From Pseudomonadota bacterium (lineage in GTDB: Bacteria > Pseudomonadota > Gammaproteobacteria > Burkholderiales > Burkholderiaceae_C): DNA of 64,000 nt. Positions 26,621 through 36,272 of the stretch are shown in pieces. Under the pieces are notes generated by a model, which searched no databases, was not told the origin of the DNA, and saw nothing but the letters and a program-made list of their open reading frames with translations. Every line of letters starts with the position of its first letter. The first letter of the stretch is position 1. The DNA is taken from assembly GCA_020161775.1 (NCBI GenBank), contig JAIUOW010000005.1:144209-208208 (forward strand). Reading direction: 5' to 3'. Made by a program: the position numbers and the translations under genes.

Positions 26621-27877
26621 GTGGTGCAAATAAGAAGCTGGGAGACGCTCAGACCCTGGCCGGTGTACATGCTGGCGGCGTCCATCCCGCTGTCCCTTGC
26701 CGCCACCAACATCGCCAAGCTGCTGGCGCTGCTGGCCAGCCTGATGGTGCTGGCGGGTGCCATCCGCCGCCGCCAGCCCGACGAAGCGCTGGCCCGGCTG
26801 AAATCGGTGCCGGCCGTCCTGCTGATGCTGGCGGCCATGGCCCTGAGCCTCGCCTGGACCACCGAACCCGGTCCACAGGCCCTGGGCGACGTCGTCAAGT
26901 ACAGCAAGCTCCTGCTGATTCCCGCGATTGCCCTGCTCGTTCGCACGCCTGGCCAGGCGCTGCTGGCCGTGGGAATCTATATCGCATCGCAGACCTTTGT
27001 GGTCGCCACGTCCTGGCTGCTGTACCTGGGCGCACCTGTGTTCTGGGTGCCGGCTGTGCGCAATTCGGTTGCCACGGTGTACTCCAGCTACCTGGACCAG
27101 ACCATCATGACCGCCGGCTTTGCCGCCATCTGCTGGCACCTGCGCCATGACTTTCCGGGCCACCACGGCGCCTGGGCCGGTGCCGCGCTGGCCGTGGCTG
27201 GCCTGGTCAATGCCCTGGTCATGCTGCCCGGACGCAGCGGCCACGTGGCCGCCATCGGCGTGATGTCACTTGCGATGCTGTGGGCCATGCCGCGGCGCTG
27301 GCGCCTGGCCGGCCTGGCCGCCCCGGTGGTGCTGGTGGCGCTGGCCATGCTGCTGTCCACACAATTCAACCAGCGCCTGACGGCGGTGGTCGATGAGGTA
27401 CGGGCCTACAGGCAGAACAACGACCCCGGCTCTTCATCGGGCCAGCGCCTGACTTTCTGGGCCCGTTCGCTGGAAGCGATTGCCGAGCGGCCACTGAGCG
27501 GCTTTGGCGCTGGCAGCTGGAACCGCGAGTACACCCGGCTGTCGCTGGCGGACGGCGGCCAGGTGGTGGAGGGTACGCAGCGGGTGCGCAACCCGCACCA
27601 GGAGTACCTGCTGTGGGGCGTGCACCTGGGCGTGGGCGGCATCGCACTGTTGCTGGCCTTCATGGGGCTGCTGGTGCGCGACGCCTGGCGCTTTCGCCCG
27701 CCCGTACGCCGGGCCACCGGTTCGATGGTGGCGGTGCTGGCCATTGCCTGCCTGTTCAATTCGTCGCTGTTTGATGCACTGATCGGCGAATACTTCTGCA
27801 TCGTCATAGGCCTGCTGCTGGCGCTGGGCCTGCGACCGCGCCCGGACGCGCCGCCACAGCCGGCACCCGCGCCATGA
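26621..27877 (+). CDS. O-antigen ligase family protein (WaaL-like)
   Basis: A 418-residue inner-membrane protein with about eleven predicted helices and a Wzy_C domain. The large periplasmic loop (about 250-330) carries ERPLSGFGAGSWNREY and RNPHQEYLLWGVHLG, where an Arg and the His of NPHQEYL are key in WaaL-type ligases. It would transfer O-polysaccharide from undecaprenyl diphosphate to lipid A-core. The start is a GTG (26621, or 26624). Its stop overlaps the msbA start by 4 bases (ATGA), fitting an LPS export operon. A polymerase (Wzy) or protein O-oligosaccharyltransferase role is the alternative. Confidence 0.85.
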   Translation: MVQIRSWETLRPWPVYMLAASIPLSLAATNIAKLLALLASLMVLAGAIRRRQPDEALARLKSVPAVLLMLAAMALSLAWTTEPGPQALGDVVKYSKLLLIPAIALLVRTPGQALLAVGIYIASQTFVVATSWLLYLGAPVFWVPAVRNSVATVYSSYLDQTIMTAGFAAICWHLRHDFPGHHGAWAGAALAVAGLVNALVMLPGRSGHVAAIGVMSLAMLWAMPRRWRLAGLAAPVVLVALAMLLSTQFNQRLTAVVDEVRAYRQNNDPGSSSGQRLTFWARSLEAIAERPLSGFGAGSWNREYTRLSLADGGQVVEGTQRVRNPHQEYLLWGVHLGVGGIALLLAFMGLLVRDAWRFRPPVRRATGSMVAVLAIACLFNSSLFDALIGEYFCIVIGLLLALGLRPRPDAPPQPAPAP

Positions 27878-29649
27878 GCACACCAGGCGGCCCACCCGCT
27901 GTTCGCGGCACGGTGCTGCAGCGCCTGCGGCGCTTCGTGCCGTACTTTCGCGGCTCGGGCTGGGCCCTGCCCTGCATGGTTGCCGCCACCACGCTGGCGG
28001 CCCTGACCGAGCCGGTGATTCCCGCGCTGATGAAGCCCCTGCTGGACGACGGCTTCAAGGGCGGCGCCTTCAGCCTGTGGCTGGTGCCCGCCGCGTTGCT
28101 GGGCCTGTTTGCGCTGCGCGGGCTGGCCGGCTTCGTGGCGCAGTATTCGCTGGCCTACATGGCCAACCAGGCCATGGTGGCGCTGCGCCGGCGCCTGTTT
28201 GGCACGCTGCAGGCCGCGCCCATGAGCCTGTTCGGCCAGTCATCGGCCAGCACGCTGTCCAACACCGTGGTGTACGAGGTGCAGACCGGCACCACGCTGC
28301 TGGTCAACGCCATGCTGTCGCTGCTCAAGGACTCGCTCACGCTGGTGGCGCTGATGGCCTACCTGCTGTACATCAACTGGAAGCTCACGCTGATCGTGCT
28401 GTTCATCTTCCCGGCGGTGGCCTGGGTCATGAAAGTGCTGTCGCGCCGGCTGCACCGCATCACGCAGGCCAGCCAGCAGGCCACCGACCGGCTGGCCTAT
28501 GTGGTCGAGGAAAACGTGCTGGCCCACCGCGTGGTGCGCCTGCATGATGCCCAGGCCGCGCAGGGCTCGCGCTTTGACGCGCTGAACACCGAGCTGCGCC
28601 GCCTGGCCATGAAGTCCACCATCGCGGCGTCGGCCATGACGCCGCTCACGCAGATGCTGGCGGCCGCCGCGCTGTCGGCCGTGATCTGCACGGCGCTGTG
28701 GCAGAGCTCGACCAGCGGCATCACCGTGGGCAGTTTCGCGTCGTTCGTCACGGCCATGCTCATGCTGATTGCCCCCATCAAGCACCTGTCGGAATCGGCC
28801 GCCCCCATCACCCGCGGGCTGGCCGCGGTGGAGCGCGGGCTGGACCTGATCGACAACACCCCGCCCGAACCCGAAGGCACGCACGAGGCAGCCCGCGCAC
28901 GCGGCGAGCTGCAGTTGAGCGACGTGGTGGTGCGCTACGGCGGCGCCACCCACAACGCGCTGGACGGCATCAACCTGCATGTGGCGCCGGGCCAGACGCT
29001 GGCGCTGGTGGGCAGTTCGGGTTCGGGCAAGACGACGCTCATCAACCTGCTGCCGCGCTTTGTGGAGCCCACTTCGGGCCAGATCACGCTGGACGGCGTG
29101 GCGCTGGCCAGCTGGAAACTGGGCGCCTTGCGCCGCCAGTATTCGTTCGTGAGCCAGGACGTGGTGATGTTCAATGACACCGTGGCTGCCAACGTGGCGC
29201 TGGGCCTGCCGCTGGACCGCGAACGCGTGCAGCAGGCGCTGGACGCCGCCAACCTTGGGGCATTCGTGCAGGCCCTGCCCCAAGGCATGGACAGCCTGGT
29301 GGGCCACAACGCGGCGCAACTCTCGGGCGGGCAGCGCCAGCGCCTGGCGATTGCCCGGGCGCTTTACAAGGACGCGCCGATCCTGATCCTGGACGAAGCC
29401 ACCTCCGCGCTGGACACCGAATCCGAGCAGGCCGTCAAATCAGCGCTGCAACGCCTGATGGCGGGCCGCACGGCGCTGGTCATTGCCCACCGCCTGTCCA
29501 CCATCGAACACGCCGACCGCATCGTGGTCATGACCGCGGGGCGGATCGTTGAAGCCGGCACCCACGACGAACTGCTGCGCGCGGGCGGCCACTATGCCCG
29601 CCTGCACAGCCTGGCCGCCACGGGCGAATCAGCAGACATCACACCATGA
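27874..29649 (+). CDS. msbA: Lipid A export ATP-binding/permease MsbA
   Basis: A 591-residue ABC half-transporter. The six-helix membrane domain spans about residues 25-325. The ATPase has Walker A GSSGSGKTT (380-388), Q-loop SFVSQDVVMFNDTV, signature LSGGQ (483-487) and Walker B ILILDEATSALDTESE. MsbA dimers flip lipid A-core across the inner membrane. Position directly after an O-antigen ligase, with 4-base overlaps at both its start and its end (ATGA), supports this over a general multidrug exporter. Confidence 0.92.
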   Translation: MSTPGGPPAVRGTVLQRLRRFVPYFRGSGWALPCMVAATTLAALTEPVIPALMKPLLDDGFKGGAFSLWLVPAALLGLFALRGLAGFVAQYSLAYMANQAMVALRRRLFGTLQAAPMSLFGQSSASTLSNTVVYEVQTGTTLLVNAMLSLLKDSLTLVALMAYLLYINWKLTLIVLFIFPAVAWVMKVLSRRLHRITQASQQATDRLAYVVEENVLAHRVVRLHDAQAAQGSRFDALNTELRRLAMKSTIAASAMTPLTQMLAAAALSAVICTALWQSSTSGITVGSFASFVTAMLMLIAPIKHLSESAAPITRGLAAVERGLDLIDNTPPEPEGTHEAARARGELQLSDVVVRYGGATHNALDGINLHVAPGQTLALVGSSGSGKTTLINLLPRFVEPTSGQITLDGVALASWKLGALRRQYSFVSQDVVMFNDTVAANVALGLPLDRERVQQALDAANLGAFVQALPQGMDSLVGHNAAQLSGGQRQRLAIARALYKDAPILILDEATSALDTESEQAVKSALQRLMAGRTALVIAHRLSTIEHADRIVVMTAGRIVEAGTHDELLRAGGHYARLHSLAATGESADITP

Positions 29650-30524
29650 GCAAACAAGCTTCCATCAGCGGCTTCACCTTCATCCGCAACGGCGTCATGC
29701 TGGGCTTTCCGTTCGTGGAATCCATCCGCTCGCTGCTGCCGCTGGTGGACGAGTTCGTGGTGGCCGTGGGCCGCAGCGACGACGACACGCTGGCACGCGT
29801 GCAGGCCATTGGCGACCCGAAAATCAAGATCATTGAAACCGTGTGGAACGACCACATGGCCGACCGCGGCTTCGTCTATGCCCAGCAGAAGATGATCGCG
29901 CAGTACGCCTGCACGGGCGACTGGGCGTTCTACCTGGAAGGCGACGAGGTCGTGCACGAGGCCGAGCTGGCCGCCATCCGCGCCAGCGTGGACCGCCACC
30001 ACGGCAACCCGGCCGTGGAGGCGCTGGTGTTTGACTACCTGCACTTCTACGGCACGCCGGGCTATGTGTCGGTCAGCCCCGGCTGGTACCGGCGCGAATG
30101 CCGGCTGATCCGCAACAGCATCCGCACCTACGCGCCTGACGGACAGTACTGGCTGGTGATGCACCAGCACAAGAAGCCGCGCAACCCGCACGGTGCGCTG
30201 GCCAACGCACACATCCACCACTACGGCTGGGTGCGCAAGGCAGAGCAGATGCAGGCCAAGCTGGACCAGGTGGCCAAGTACTGGAAAGACTCCACGGTCA
30301 TGCAGATCAACTACGCCAACTTTGACCCACAGGCCGTCAAGCCGTTCACCGGCACCCACCCCGCCGTCATGGCGCACTGGCTGGCCACCGAAGCCGAACA
30401 GAGCATCACGTTCAACCCCGACTACCAGCTCACATCCAAGGAGCGCAAGTACCGGCTGTCAATGAAGCTGGAAAAGCTCACGGGGCTGGACTTCAGCCGC
30501 AAGCACTTCAAGCTGGTGGCGTGA
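29646..30524 (+). CDS. Glycosyltransferase family 2-like protein
   Basis: A 292-residue protein that begins SISGFTFIRNGVMLGFPFVESIRSLLPLVDEFVVAVGRSDD, the layout of a GT-A nucleotide-sugar domain. GDWAFYLEGDEVVHE supplies the acidic motif in place of a classical DxD. The C-terminal half (HHYGWVRKAEQMQAKLDQ) is typical of a group often annotated as glycosyltransferase family 2. Its ATG overlaps the msbA stop (ATGA), tying it to LPS or cell-surface glycan synthesis. The last 17 bases overlap the convergent GT4 gene. The transferred sugar is unknown. Confidence 0.75.
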   Translation: MSKQASISGFTFIRNGVMLGFPFVESIRSLLPLVDEFVVAVGRSDDDTLARVQAIGDPKIKIIETVWNDHMADRGFVYAQQKMIAQYACTGDWAFYLEGDEVVHEAELAAIRASVDRHHGNPAVEALVFDYLHFYGTPGYVSVSPGWYRRECRLIRNSIRTYAPDGQYWLVMHQHKKPRNPHGALANAHIHHYGWVRKAEQMQAKLDQVAKYWKDSTVMQINYANFDPQAVKPFTGTHPAVMAHWLATEAEQSITFNPDYQLTSKERKYRLSMKLEKLTGLDFSRKHFKLVA

Positions 30525-31638
30525 GGCTGCGCCGGTAAGCCTGCTCGCAGGCACGGGCGGCGGCGTCCCAGCCGTGGCCCTGGGCAAAGCGAAGCGCCGC
30601 GGCGCCCACGCCTTCGGCCAGGCCTGCATCGCCCAGCAGCCGGCCCAGCGCCGCCGCCAGGGCCGCAGCGTCGCGCGGGTCATCCAGCAGCAGGGCATCA
30701 TGCCCGTGCGTCAGCAGGCTGGCAATGCCGCAATACGCCGGCCCGCTCACCACCACCGGCAGCCCATGGGCCATGGCCTCCAGCACCACCATGGCGAAGG
30801 TGTCCTCAAGGGTGGGGTGCACCAGCACGTCGGCGGCGCGGTAGGCCGGGTCAACGCTCTTAAGCGCCCCCAGGAAATGCACGCGCCCGGCCACGCCCAG
30901 CGCCTGCGCGCGGGCCTTGAAGGCCGGGATGCCCGCCGGGTTGCCCACCACGGCCAGGCACACGTCTGACGGCAAAGCCGCCAGTGCCTGCAACAGGCCG
31001 TCCAGCCCCTTGCGGGCGTAGTCGTTGGCCACGAACAGCAGCAGCCGGCCCTGCTGCGGCAGGCCCAGCGCCTCGCGTGCCGCCGCCTTGTCCATGCCGG
31101 GGCCCGGCAGCGTGACGCCTGGCGTCACCACCGACAGCAGCGGCGCGGCGTGGGGATAGGCCTGCAGCACCTCGGCGCGCAGGTTGTCTGATGTGACCAC
31201 CACCTGCTGGCCCGGCTGCGCGCGAAAGCGCGCCGCCTCCAGCGCCACATAGGTGATGAGGCGCGGGCTCAGTGCGATCTTGAGCCAGGCCAGCGCCAGG
31301 CGCACACCGGTGCGCCCCGCCAGCAGGTTGTGCCGCACCGGCTTGACGTGGATGGTCTGCACGCGGCCATGCCAGGTGTTCTCATGTGAATGCACCACGT
31401 CAAAGCCCCGGCGCGTGGCGCGCCAGGTGGCAAAGGCGTACCAGAGCTGGTTGACCCAGCGCGGCTTGGGAATGCGTGAAACGCGGTGGTAAGTGACGCC
31501 GGGCCAGTCATGGTCGATCTGCTGGGCAAACACATGTACTTCATGGCGCTGCGCCAGCTGTTCCACCAGCGCAATGGAATAGCTCTCCGCGCCGCCGCCG
31601 GTGCGGGCAAACACCCGGTTGAGCACGGCGATCTTCAT
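30508..31638 (-). CDS. Family 4 glycosyltransferase (GT-B)
   Basis: A 376-residue enzyme read from MKIAVLNRVFARTGGGAESYSIAL at 31638; the frame continues upstream but into the deacetylase gene. The GGGAESYS loop and the C-terminal nucleotide-sugar site (EDTFAMVVLEAMAHGLPVV, the E-x7-E motif) identify GT4. The start lies 10 bp after the polysaccharide deacetylase stop, so the two form an operon. With the neighbouring WaaL, MsbA and GT2 genes it probably adds a sugar to LPS core or a surface glycan. Confidence 0.87.
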   Translation of the reverse strand: MKIAVLNRVFARTGGGAESYSIALVEQLAQRHEVHVFAQQIDHDWPGVTYHRVSRIPKPRWVNQLWYAFATWRATRRGFDVVHSHENTWHGRVQTIHVKPVRHNLLAGRTGVRLALAWLKIALSPRLITYVALEAARFRAQPGQQVVVTSDNLRAEVLQAYPHAAPLLSVVTPGVTLPGPGMDKAAAREALGLPQQGRLLLFVANDYARKGLDGLLQALAALPSDVCLAVVGNPAGIPAFKARAQALGVAGRVHFLGALKSVDPAYRAADVLVHPTLEDTFAMVVLEAMAHGLPVVVSGPAYCGIASLLTHGHDALLLDDPRDAAALAAALGRLLGDAGLAEGVGAAALRFAQGHGWDAAARACEQAYRRSLTPPA

Positions 31639-31648
31639 GCGTTGGCCG

Positions 31649-32398
31649 TCAGGCGCGCTGACGGCGGCGGTCTTCATAGGCGGTGGCCACCTTGGCCCAG
31701 AACAGCGCCAGCGTGGTGGACTGGTGCACCGGCACGCGCGGCAGCTCGTACAGGCCGTCGCTGGCCTGGCTGCGGCTGCGCTGCGTGGTGGTGGCCGCGG
31801 TGTAGCCGGCCTCGCGCACCATGGCCGCATGGCGGGCCGCATAGTGGCCGTAGGGGTAGCAGAACTGCTGGATCGCCACGCCCAGCAGCGGCTCCAGGTC
31901 GGTACGGCAGGCCATGATTTCCTCGCGCGCGGTGGCGTCGTCCAGCGCCGTCAGGTCCACATGGTTGCGCGTGTGCGCGCCGATCTCCTGGCCGCCCGCC
32001 ACCCAGGCCCGCAGTTGGTCCGCGTCCATCAGCGGTTTGGGGTGGATGCCCTTGGCGTGGTCCCATACATTGGAGCCGCCCAGCTGCCCGCTCACGATGT
32101 AGCAGGTGGCGCTGAAGCCGTTCTTCTGCAGCACCGGTAGCGCATGCTCCAGGTTGTTCACATAGCCGTCATCCAGCGTGATCCCCACCACCTTGCCCTG
32201 CTTCTCACCGCGCAAATACGGCTGCAGCGCGCTCATGCTCAGGCCCTGGTAGCCGAGCAGACGCAACAGCCCCATCTGCCGCGCAAACGCGCCGGGCGAC
32301 ACCACCAGGCTGCGGTACGGCGTGCCGGCAGGCGGTGGCGTGTCGACCTGGTGGTAGGTCAGGATGGGGATAGGCCGGCACATATCAGAGAAAGTCAA
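31649..32398 (-). CDS. Polysaccharide deacetylase family protein (NodB domain)
   Basis: A 249-residue carbohydrate esterase 4 protein. It has motif 1 ITLDDGYVNN (Asp76, Asp77), motif 2 GAHTRNHVDL (His142, His146) and motif 3 FCYPYGHYAARH, so the metal site D-H-H is present. The start PIPILTYHQVD is typical. No signal peptide is visible, suggesting a cytoplasmic role on a nucleotide- or lipid-linked glycan. It precedes the GT4 gene by 10 bp, so it probably de-N- or de-O-acetylates a surface-glycan intermediate. Confidence 0.86.
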   Translation of the reverse strand: MTFSDMCRPIPILTYHQVDTPPPAGTPYRSLVVSPGAFARQMGLLRLLGYQGLSMSALQPYLRGEKQGKVVGITLDDGYVNNLEHALPVLQKNGFSATCYIVSGQLGGSNVWDHAKGIHPKPLMDADQLRAWVAGGQEIGAHTRNHVDLTALDDATAREEIMACRTDLEPLLGVAIQQFCYPYGHYAARHAAMVREAGYTAATTTQRSRSQASDGLYELPRVPVHQSTTLALFWAKVATAYEDRRRQRA

Positions 32399-32430
32399 CT
32401 TTCCTTAGAGAAACCTGTGTTTCCCAAGTA

Positions 32431-33906
32431 CTACAACAAAACAATGTCGTATTGCTCCTGCCCCATGGCGCTTTCGCTTTGCAGCGAAATCGGCTTGCCG
32501 ATGAAGTCCGACAGGCCAGCCAGGTGCTGGTTTTCCTCGTCCAGGAACAGCTCCACCACGCGCGGCGACGCCACCACGCGGAATTCACGCGGGTTGAACT
32601 GCCGTGCCTCACGCAGTATTTCACGCAGGATGTCATAGCAGACGCTGCGCGCCGTCTTGACGATGCCCTTGCCCTGGCAGGCCTCGCAGGGCTCGCACAG
32701 CATGTGGGCCAATGATTCACGGGTGCGCTTGCGCGTCATCTCCACCAGGCCCAGCTGCGAGAAGCCGCCCGCCATCGTCTTGACCCGGTCGCGCGCGAGC
32801 TGCTTGCGGAATTCGGCCAGTACGGCGTCGCGGTGGTCCTCGCGCACCATGTCGATGAAGTCCACGATCACGATGCCGCCCAGGTTGCGCAGGCGCAGCT
32901 GGCGCGCAATGGCGCCCGCGGCCTCCAGGTTGGTCTTGAAGATCGTGTCGTCAAAATTGCGCGCGCCCACGTAGCCACCGGTGTTCACGTCCACCGTGGT
33001 CAGCGCCTCGGTCTGGTCCACGATGACGTAGCCGCCCGACTTCAGGTCCACGCGCCGGCCCAGCGCACGGGCAATTTCCTCGTCGATGGAAAACAGGTCG
33101 AAGATCGGCCGCTCCCCCTTGTACAGCTGCAACCGCCCTGCTGCCGCCGGCATGAATTCGCGCCCGAAAGCCTGCAGATGCTCGAACTGCTCGCGTGAAT
33201 CGAGCCGGATGGTCTGGGTTTCCTCGCTCACCAGGTCGCGCAGCACGCGCTGCAGCAGGCTCAGGTCCTGGTGCAGCAGCGACGTGGGCGGCAGGCGCAG
33301 CGACGCATCCTTGATGCGCGCCCAGGTCTTGCGCAGGTAGGCGATGTCTTCGGCCAGCTCGGCGTCGGTAGCGTCTTCACCGTTGGTGCGCAGGATGAAG
33401 CCGCCCCCCTGCGCGCCGGCCAGCGCCTGCAGGCGCGAGCGCAGCGCGTCACGCTGCTCCTGCGGGATCTTCTGCGACACGCCAATGTGGTCGTCCTGCG
33501 GCAAAAACACCAGCAGCCGCCCCGCCACGCTGATCTGGGTGGACAGCCGCGCGCCCTTGGTGCCAATGGGGTCCTTGATGACCTGCACCATGATGGCCTG
33601 GCCTTCAAACACCTGCTTTTCAATCGGCACCAGCGGCTGCGTGGCCTTGACCTGCGCGGGCGGCTCGCCGTCGGGCTGGCGATGCCACACGTCGGCCACG
33701 TGCAGAAAGGCCGCTCGCTCCAGGCCGATGTCGATGAACGCCGACTGCATGCCCGGCAGCACGCGCGCCACCTTGCCCAGGTACACATTGCCCACCAGGC
33801 CGCGCTCCAGCGTGCGCTCCACGTGCAGTTCCTGCACCGCGCCGTTTTCCACCACGGCCACGCGGGTTTCCTGGGGCGACCAGTTGATGAGGATGTCCTG
33901 CTGCAT
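32431..33906 (-). CDS. rng: Ribonuclease G
   Basis: A 491-residue RNase E/G-family endonuclease, the length of RNase G without the E-type C-terminal scaffold. It starts QQDILINWSPQETRVAVVENG, contains an S1 domain (about 35-130) and the catalytic DNase I-like region TTVDVNTGGYVGARNFDDTI and GGIVIVDFIDM. The zinc-link motif CEPCEACQGKG is near residues 405-415. It matures 16S rRNA 5' ends and cuts some mRNAs. The maf gene lies just upstream (6-bp gap), and maf-rng is a common pair in proteobacteria. Confidence 0.95.
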   Translation of the reverse strand: MQQDILINWSPQETRVAVVENGAVQELHVERTLERGLVGNVYLGKVARVLPGMQSAFIDIGLERAAFLHVADVWHRQPDGEPPAQVKATQPLVPIEKQVFEGQAIMVQVIKDPIGTKGARLSTQISVAGRLLVFLPQDDHIGVSQKIPQEQRDALRSRLQALAGAQGGGFILRTNGEDATDAELAEDIAYLRKTWARIKDASLRLPPTSLLHQDLSLLQRVLRDLVSEETQTIRLDSREQFEHLQAFGREFMPAAAGRLQLYKGERPIFDLFSIDEEIARALGRRVDLKSGGYVIVDQTEALTTVDVNTGGYVGARNFDDTIFKTNLEAAGAIARQLRLRNLGGIVIVDFIDMVREDHRDAVLAEFRKQLARDRVKTMAGGFSQLGLVEMTRKRTRESLAHMLCEPCEACQGKGIVKTARSVCYDILREILREARQFNPREFRVVASPRVVELFLDEENQHLAGLSDFIGKPISLQSESAMGQEQYDIVLL

Positions 33907-33912
33907 GTTCTT

Positions 33913-34515
33913 TTAGGTTTTAAAGCCGCATTCGCGCAGCAATTGCGCCGTCTCGTACATCGGCAGGCCCATGATGCCCGAATAACTGCCCGACAGCGAC
34001 GAAACATGCGCAGCCGCCGCGCCCTGGATGGCGTAGGCGCCCGCTTTGCCCATCGGCTCGCCACTGTCTACATAGCGGCGGATGGCCGCGGGCGTCATGG
34101 GTGCGAAGGTCACGCGTGAGGTACTCAACGCCGCCAGCCGCTTGCGGCCGTGCTGCACGGCCACGGCCGTCAACACGCGGTGCGTGGCGCCAGACAGCTC
34201 GCGCAGCATGCGTCGGGCGTCGGCTGCATCTTCGGGCTTGCCGTAAATCGTGCGGCCCAAGGCCACGGTGGTGTCCGAGCACAGGATGGGTGCCACGGGC
34301 AGCTTGCGGCGCTTCAGGCGCGCCATGGCGGCGTCCAGCTTGAGGCCGGTGACGCGCTGGACATAACGCGCGGGCGCTTCGCCAGGCAGTACGGCTTCAA
34401 TGCCCTCTGCATCTTCGTCGGCATCGGGCAACAGCAGCTCGTACCTCACACCCAGCTGTTCCAGCAACTGGCGGCGGCGCGGGCTCTGCGACGCCAGGTA
34501 AATGAATTCACTCAC
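33913..34515 (-). CDS. maf: Maf family nucleotide pyrophosphatase
   Basis: A 200-residue protein read from a GTG at 34515 ([22 protein letters not shown]), where SQSPRR is the conserved Maf start; the upstream 37 codons of the frame lie in rlmH and are a shadow. Catalytic and binding residues appear in [20 protein letters not shown] and [18 protein letters not shown]. Maf proteins hydrolyse dTTP, UTP or modified nucleotides to monophosphates. The gene overlaps the end of rlmH by 8 bases and precedes rng. Confidence 0.92.
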   Translation of the reverse strand: MSEFIYLASQSPRRRQLLEQLGVRYELLLPDADEDAEGIEAVLPGEAPARYVQRVTGLKLDAAMARLKRRKLPVAPILCSDTTVALGRTIYGKPEDAADARRMLRELSGATHRVLTAVAVQHGRKRLAALSTSRVTFAPMTPAAIRRYVDSGEPMGKAGAYAIQGAAAAHVSSLSGSYSGIMGLPMYETAQLLRECGFKT

Positions 34516-34975
34516 GGTGGTAGGGATGGTTGGCGTTGATGGACCAGGCGCGGTACAGCTGCTCGACCAGCAGCACGCGCACCATGGCATGCGGCAGCGT
34601 GAGGTCGGACAGGCGGATGCGCTCATGCGCGGCCTGGCGAAAGGCTGGGTCCAGCCCGTCGGGGCCGCCGATCACCAGCGCCACGTCGTCGGCCTCCAGC
34701 TGCCAGGCCTTGAGCTTGGCAGCCAGCGCCACGGTGGTCAGGGAGGTGCCGCGTTCATCCAGCGCCACGACGCGGCAGCCGCGCGGAATGGCCGCCTCGA
34801 TGCGCTCGCGCTCGGCGGCATACAGGGTTTCCAGAGTCTTGGAGCCGCGCGGCTCGGTCTTGACGGCCTTGAGTTCCACCCGCAACTCGGGCGGGAACCG
34901 CTTGGCGTAGTCGTCCCAGGCCGTCTGCGCCCAGTCGGGCACCCGCTGGCCGACGGCCACGACGTAGAGCTTCAT
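34508..34975 (-). CDS. rlmH: 23S rRNA pseudouridine-1915 N3-methyltransferase RlmH
   Basis: A 155-residue SPOUT methyltransferase of standard length. It starts [30 protein letters not shown] and contains the trefoil-knot SAM-binding region [18 protein letters not shown] and [25 protein letters not shown], hallmark segments of RlmH. It methylates pseudouridine 1915 in helix 69 of assembled ribosomes. It follows rsfS with a 4-base overlap, a widespread arrangement. Confidence 0.97.
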   Translation of the reverse strand: MKLYVVAVGQRVPDWAQTAWDDYAKRFPPELRVELKAVKTEPRGSKTLETLYAAERERIEAAIPRGCRVVALDERGTSLTTVALAAKLKAWQLEADDVALVIGGPDGLDPAFRQAAHERIRLSDLTLPHAMVRVLLVEQLYRAWSINANHPYHRE

Positions 34976-35649
34976 GCCTTGCGGGCGGGCGCCTTCTTGG
35001 CTGCGGGCTTGCGGGCCGCGGGCTTGGCCGCCGTCTTGGCAGCGGGCTTCTTGCCAACCACGACAGTTTTGGGCTTGGCCGCCGGCTTGGCACCGGTCTT
35101 GCGCGCGGGCGCCTTGGGTTTGGCGGCTTGCTCGGCGGCCTTGATCGCGGTCTTGGCCGCGCTGCTGCGGCGCAAGGTGGGCTCGGCTTCTTTCTTCGCG
35201 GGTTTAGCGGCAGGTTTAGCGGCGGGTTTCGTCCCGGATGCCTTGGCCGGCGCCTTGTCCGGGGCGCCCATCGGGTTGGGTGCGCCGAACTTCAGCCGCA
35301 CCGGCTTGTCGCCCCAGATTTCTTCCAGGTGGTAGTACTGGCGGATGGCCGGCTGCATGATGTGCGCCACAGCGGCGCCGCAGTCCACGATGATCCATTC
35401 GCCGTTGTCTTCACCTTCGACGCGCGGCTTGCTGAAGCCGGCCTCGCGCACGGCGTCGCGCACGCTGGCGGCCAGCGCCTTGGTCTGGCGGTTGGAGGTG
35501 CCCGAGGCGATGATGACCCGCTCGAACAGCGGCGACAGATGCTCGGTGTTGAAGACCTGGATGTCCTGCGCTTTCACATCCTCCAGCCCATCGACGATGG
35601 CACGCTGGAGCTTCTGGGTGTCTTTCTTGGCGGCAGATTCAGTGATCAT
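34972..35649 (-). CDS. rsfS: Ribosome silencing factor RsfS with long basic C-terminal tail
   Basis: A 225-residue protein. Residues 1-120 are a normal RsfS domain ([67 protein letters not shown]), which binds uL14 and blocks subunit joining in starved cells. The remaining 105 residues are almost only Ala, Lys, Pro, Arg and Thr in histone-like repeats such as [14 protein letters not shown] and [15 protein letters not shown]. Typical RsfS is about 105-120 residues. The gene sits between nadD (1-base overlap, TGATG) and rlmH, as usual. Confidence 0.93.
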   Translation of the reverse strand: MITESAAKKDTQKLQRAIVDGLEDVKAQDIQVFNTEHLSPLFERVIIASGTSNRQTKALAASVRDAVREAGFSKPRVEGEDNGEWIIVDCGAAVAHIMQPAIRQYYHLEEIWGDKPVRLKFGAPNPMGAPDKAPAKASGTKPAAKPAAKPAKKEAEPTLRRSSAAKTAIKAAEQAAKPKAPARKTGAKPAAKPKTVVVGKKPAAKTAAKPAARKPAAKKAPARKA

Positions 35650-36272
35650 CAGGTCGGTTGGTAAAGGTGATGGTCTTCAATATAGCGCGCTACCGCGCCG
35701 GGGACCAGATGGTCGATTTTCTCACCGGCACCCGCACGCGCGCGGATTTCGGTGGAACTGAAGGGCATGGGGGGCAGCTCCACGGGTTCGCGTGGGCCGG
35801 GCGGCAAGCGGGACGCATCAAATGTGCTGGCAGAGCCGGTGGGTCTTGCACGCGCCGCTATTGAAATTATAGCGGTACGGGCGATCTCCCCGTTTTCGCG
35901 CCAGGTGTGCAGCGCTTCGGCCTGGTCGGCGCCTATCACCAGCAGCAGCTGCGCTAGGGGAAACTCCTGACGCAGCTCACGCAGGGTGTCCACCGTATAG
36001 GTGTAGCCGGCGCGCTGCAGCTCGCGCCCGTCCACTGTGGCGCGCGGCACCTGGGCAAAGGCCAGCCGGGCCATGGCCAGGCGGTGCTCCCCCGCCGACA
36101 GCGCGCGCGCCTTGTGCCAGGCCTGCCCGGTGGGGAAGATGCGCAGCTCGTCCAGGCCCAGCTGCTCCACGGCTGCGCGGGCCAGTGCAATGTGGGCGTT
36201 GTGCGGCGGGTCAAACGCGCCGCCAAACATGCCCAGGCGATAGGGGCGCGCCGCGCCGGGGGGGCGTGTCAA
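35649..36272 (-). CDS. nadD: Nicotinate-nucleotide adenylyltransferase NadD
   Basis: A 207-residue nucleotidyltransferase with [20 protein letters not shown], the (T/H)xGH-type ATP-binding motif, and [15 protein letters not shown] and [10 protein letters not shown] further on. It adenylates nicotinate mononucleotide in NAD synthesis. I chose the TTG at 36272, which overlaps the hemF stop (TTGA); an internal Met 14 codons later (MFGGAFD) is an alternative. The 54 codons upstream lie inside hemF. It is followed by rsfS with a 1-base overlap. Confidence 0.92.
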   Translation of the reverse strand: MTRPPGAARPYRLGMFGGAFDPPHNAHIALARAAVEQLGLDELRIFPTGQAWHKARALSAGEHRLAMARLAFAQVPRATVDGRELQRAGYTYTVDTLRELRQEFPLAQLLLVIGADQAEALHTWRENGEIARTAIISIAARARPTGSASTFDASRLPPGPREPVELPPMPFSSTEIRARAGAGEKIDHLVPGAVARYIEDHHLYQPT

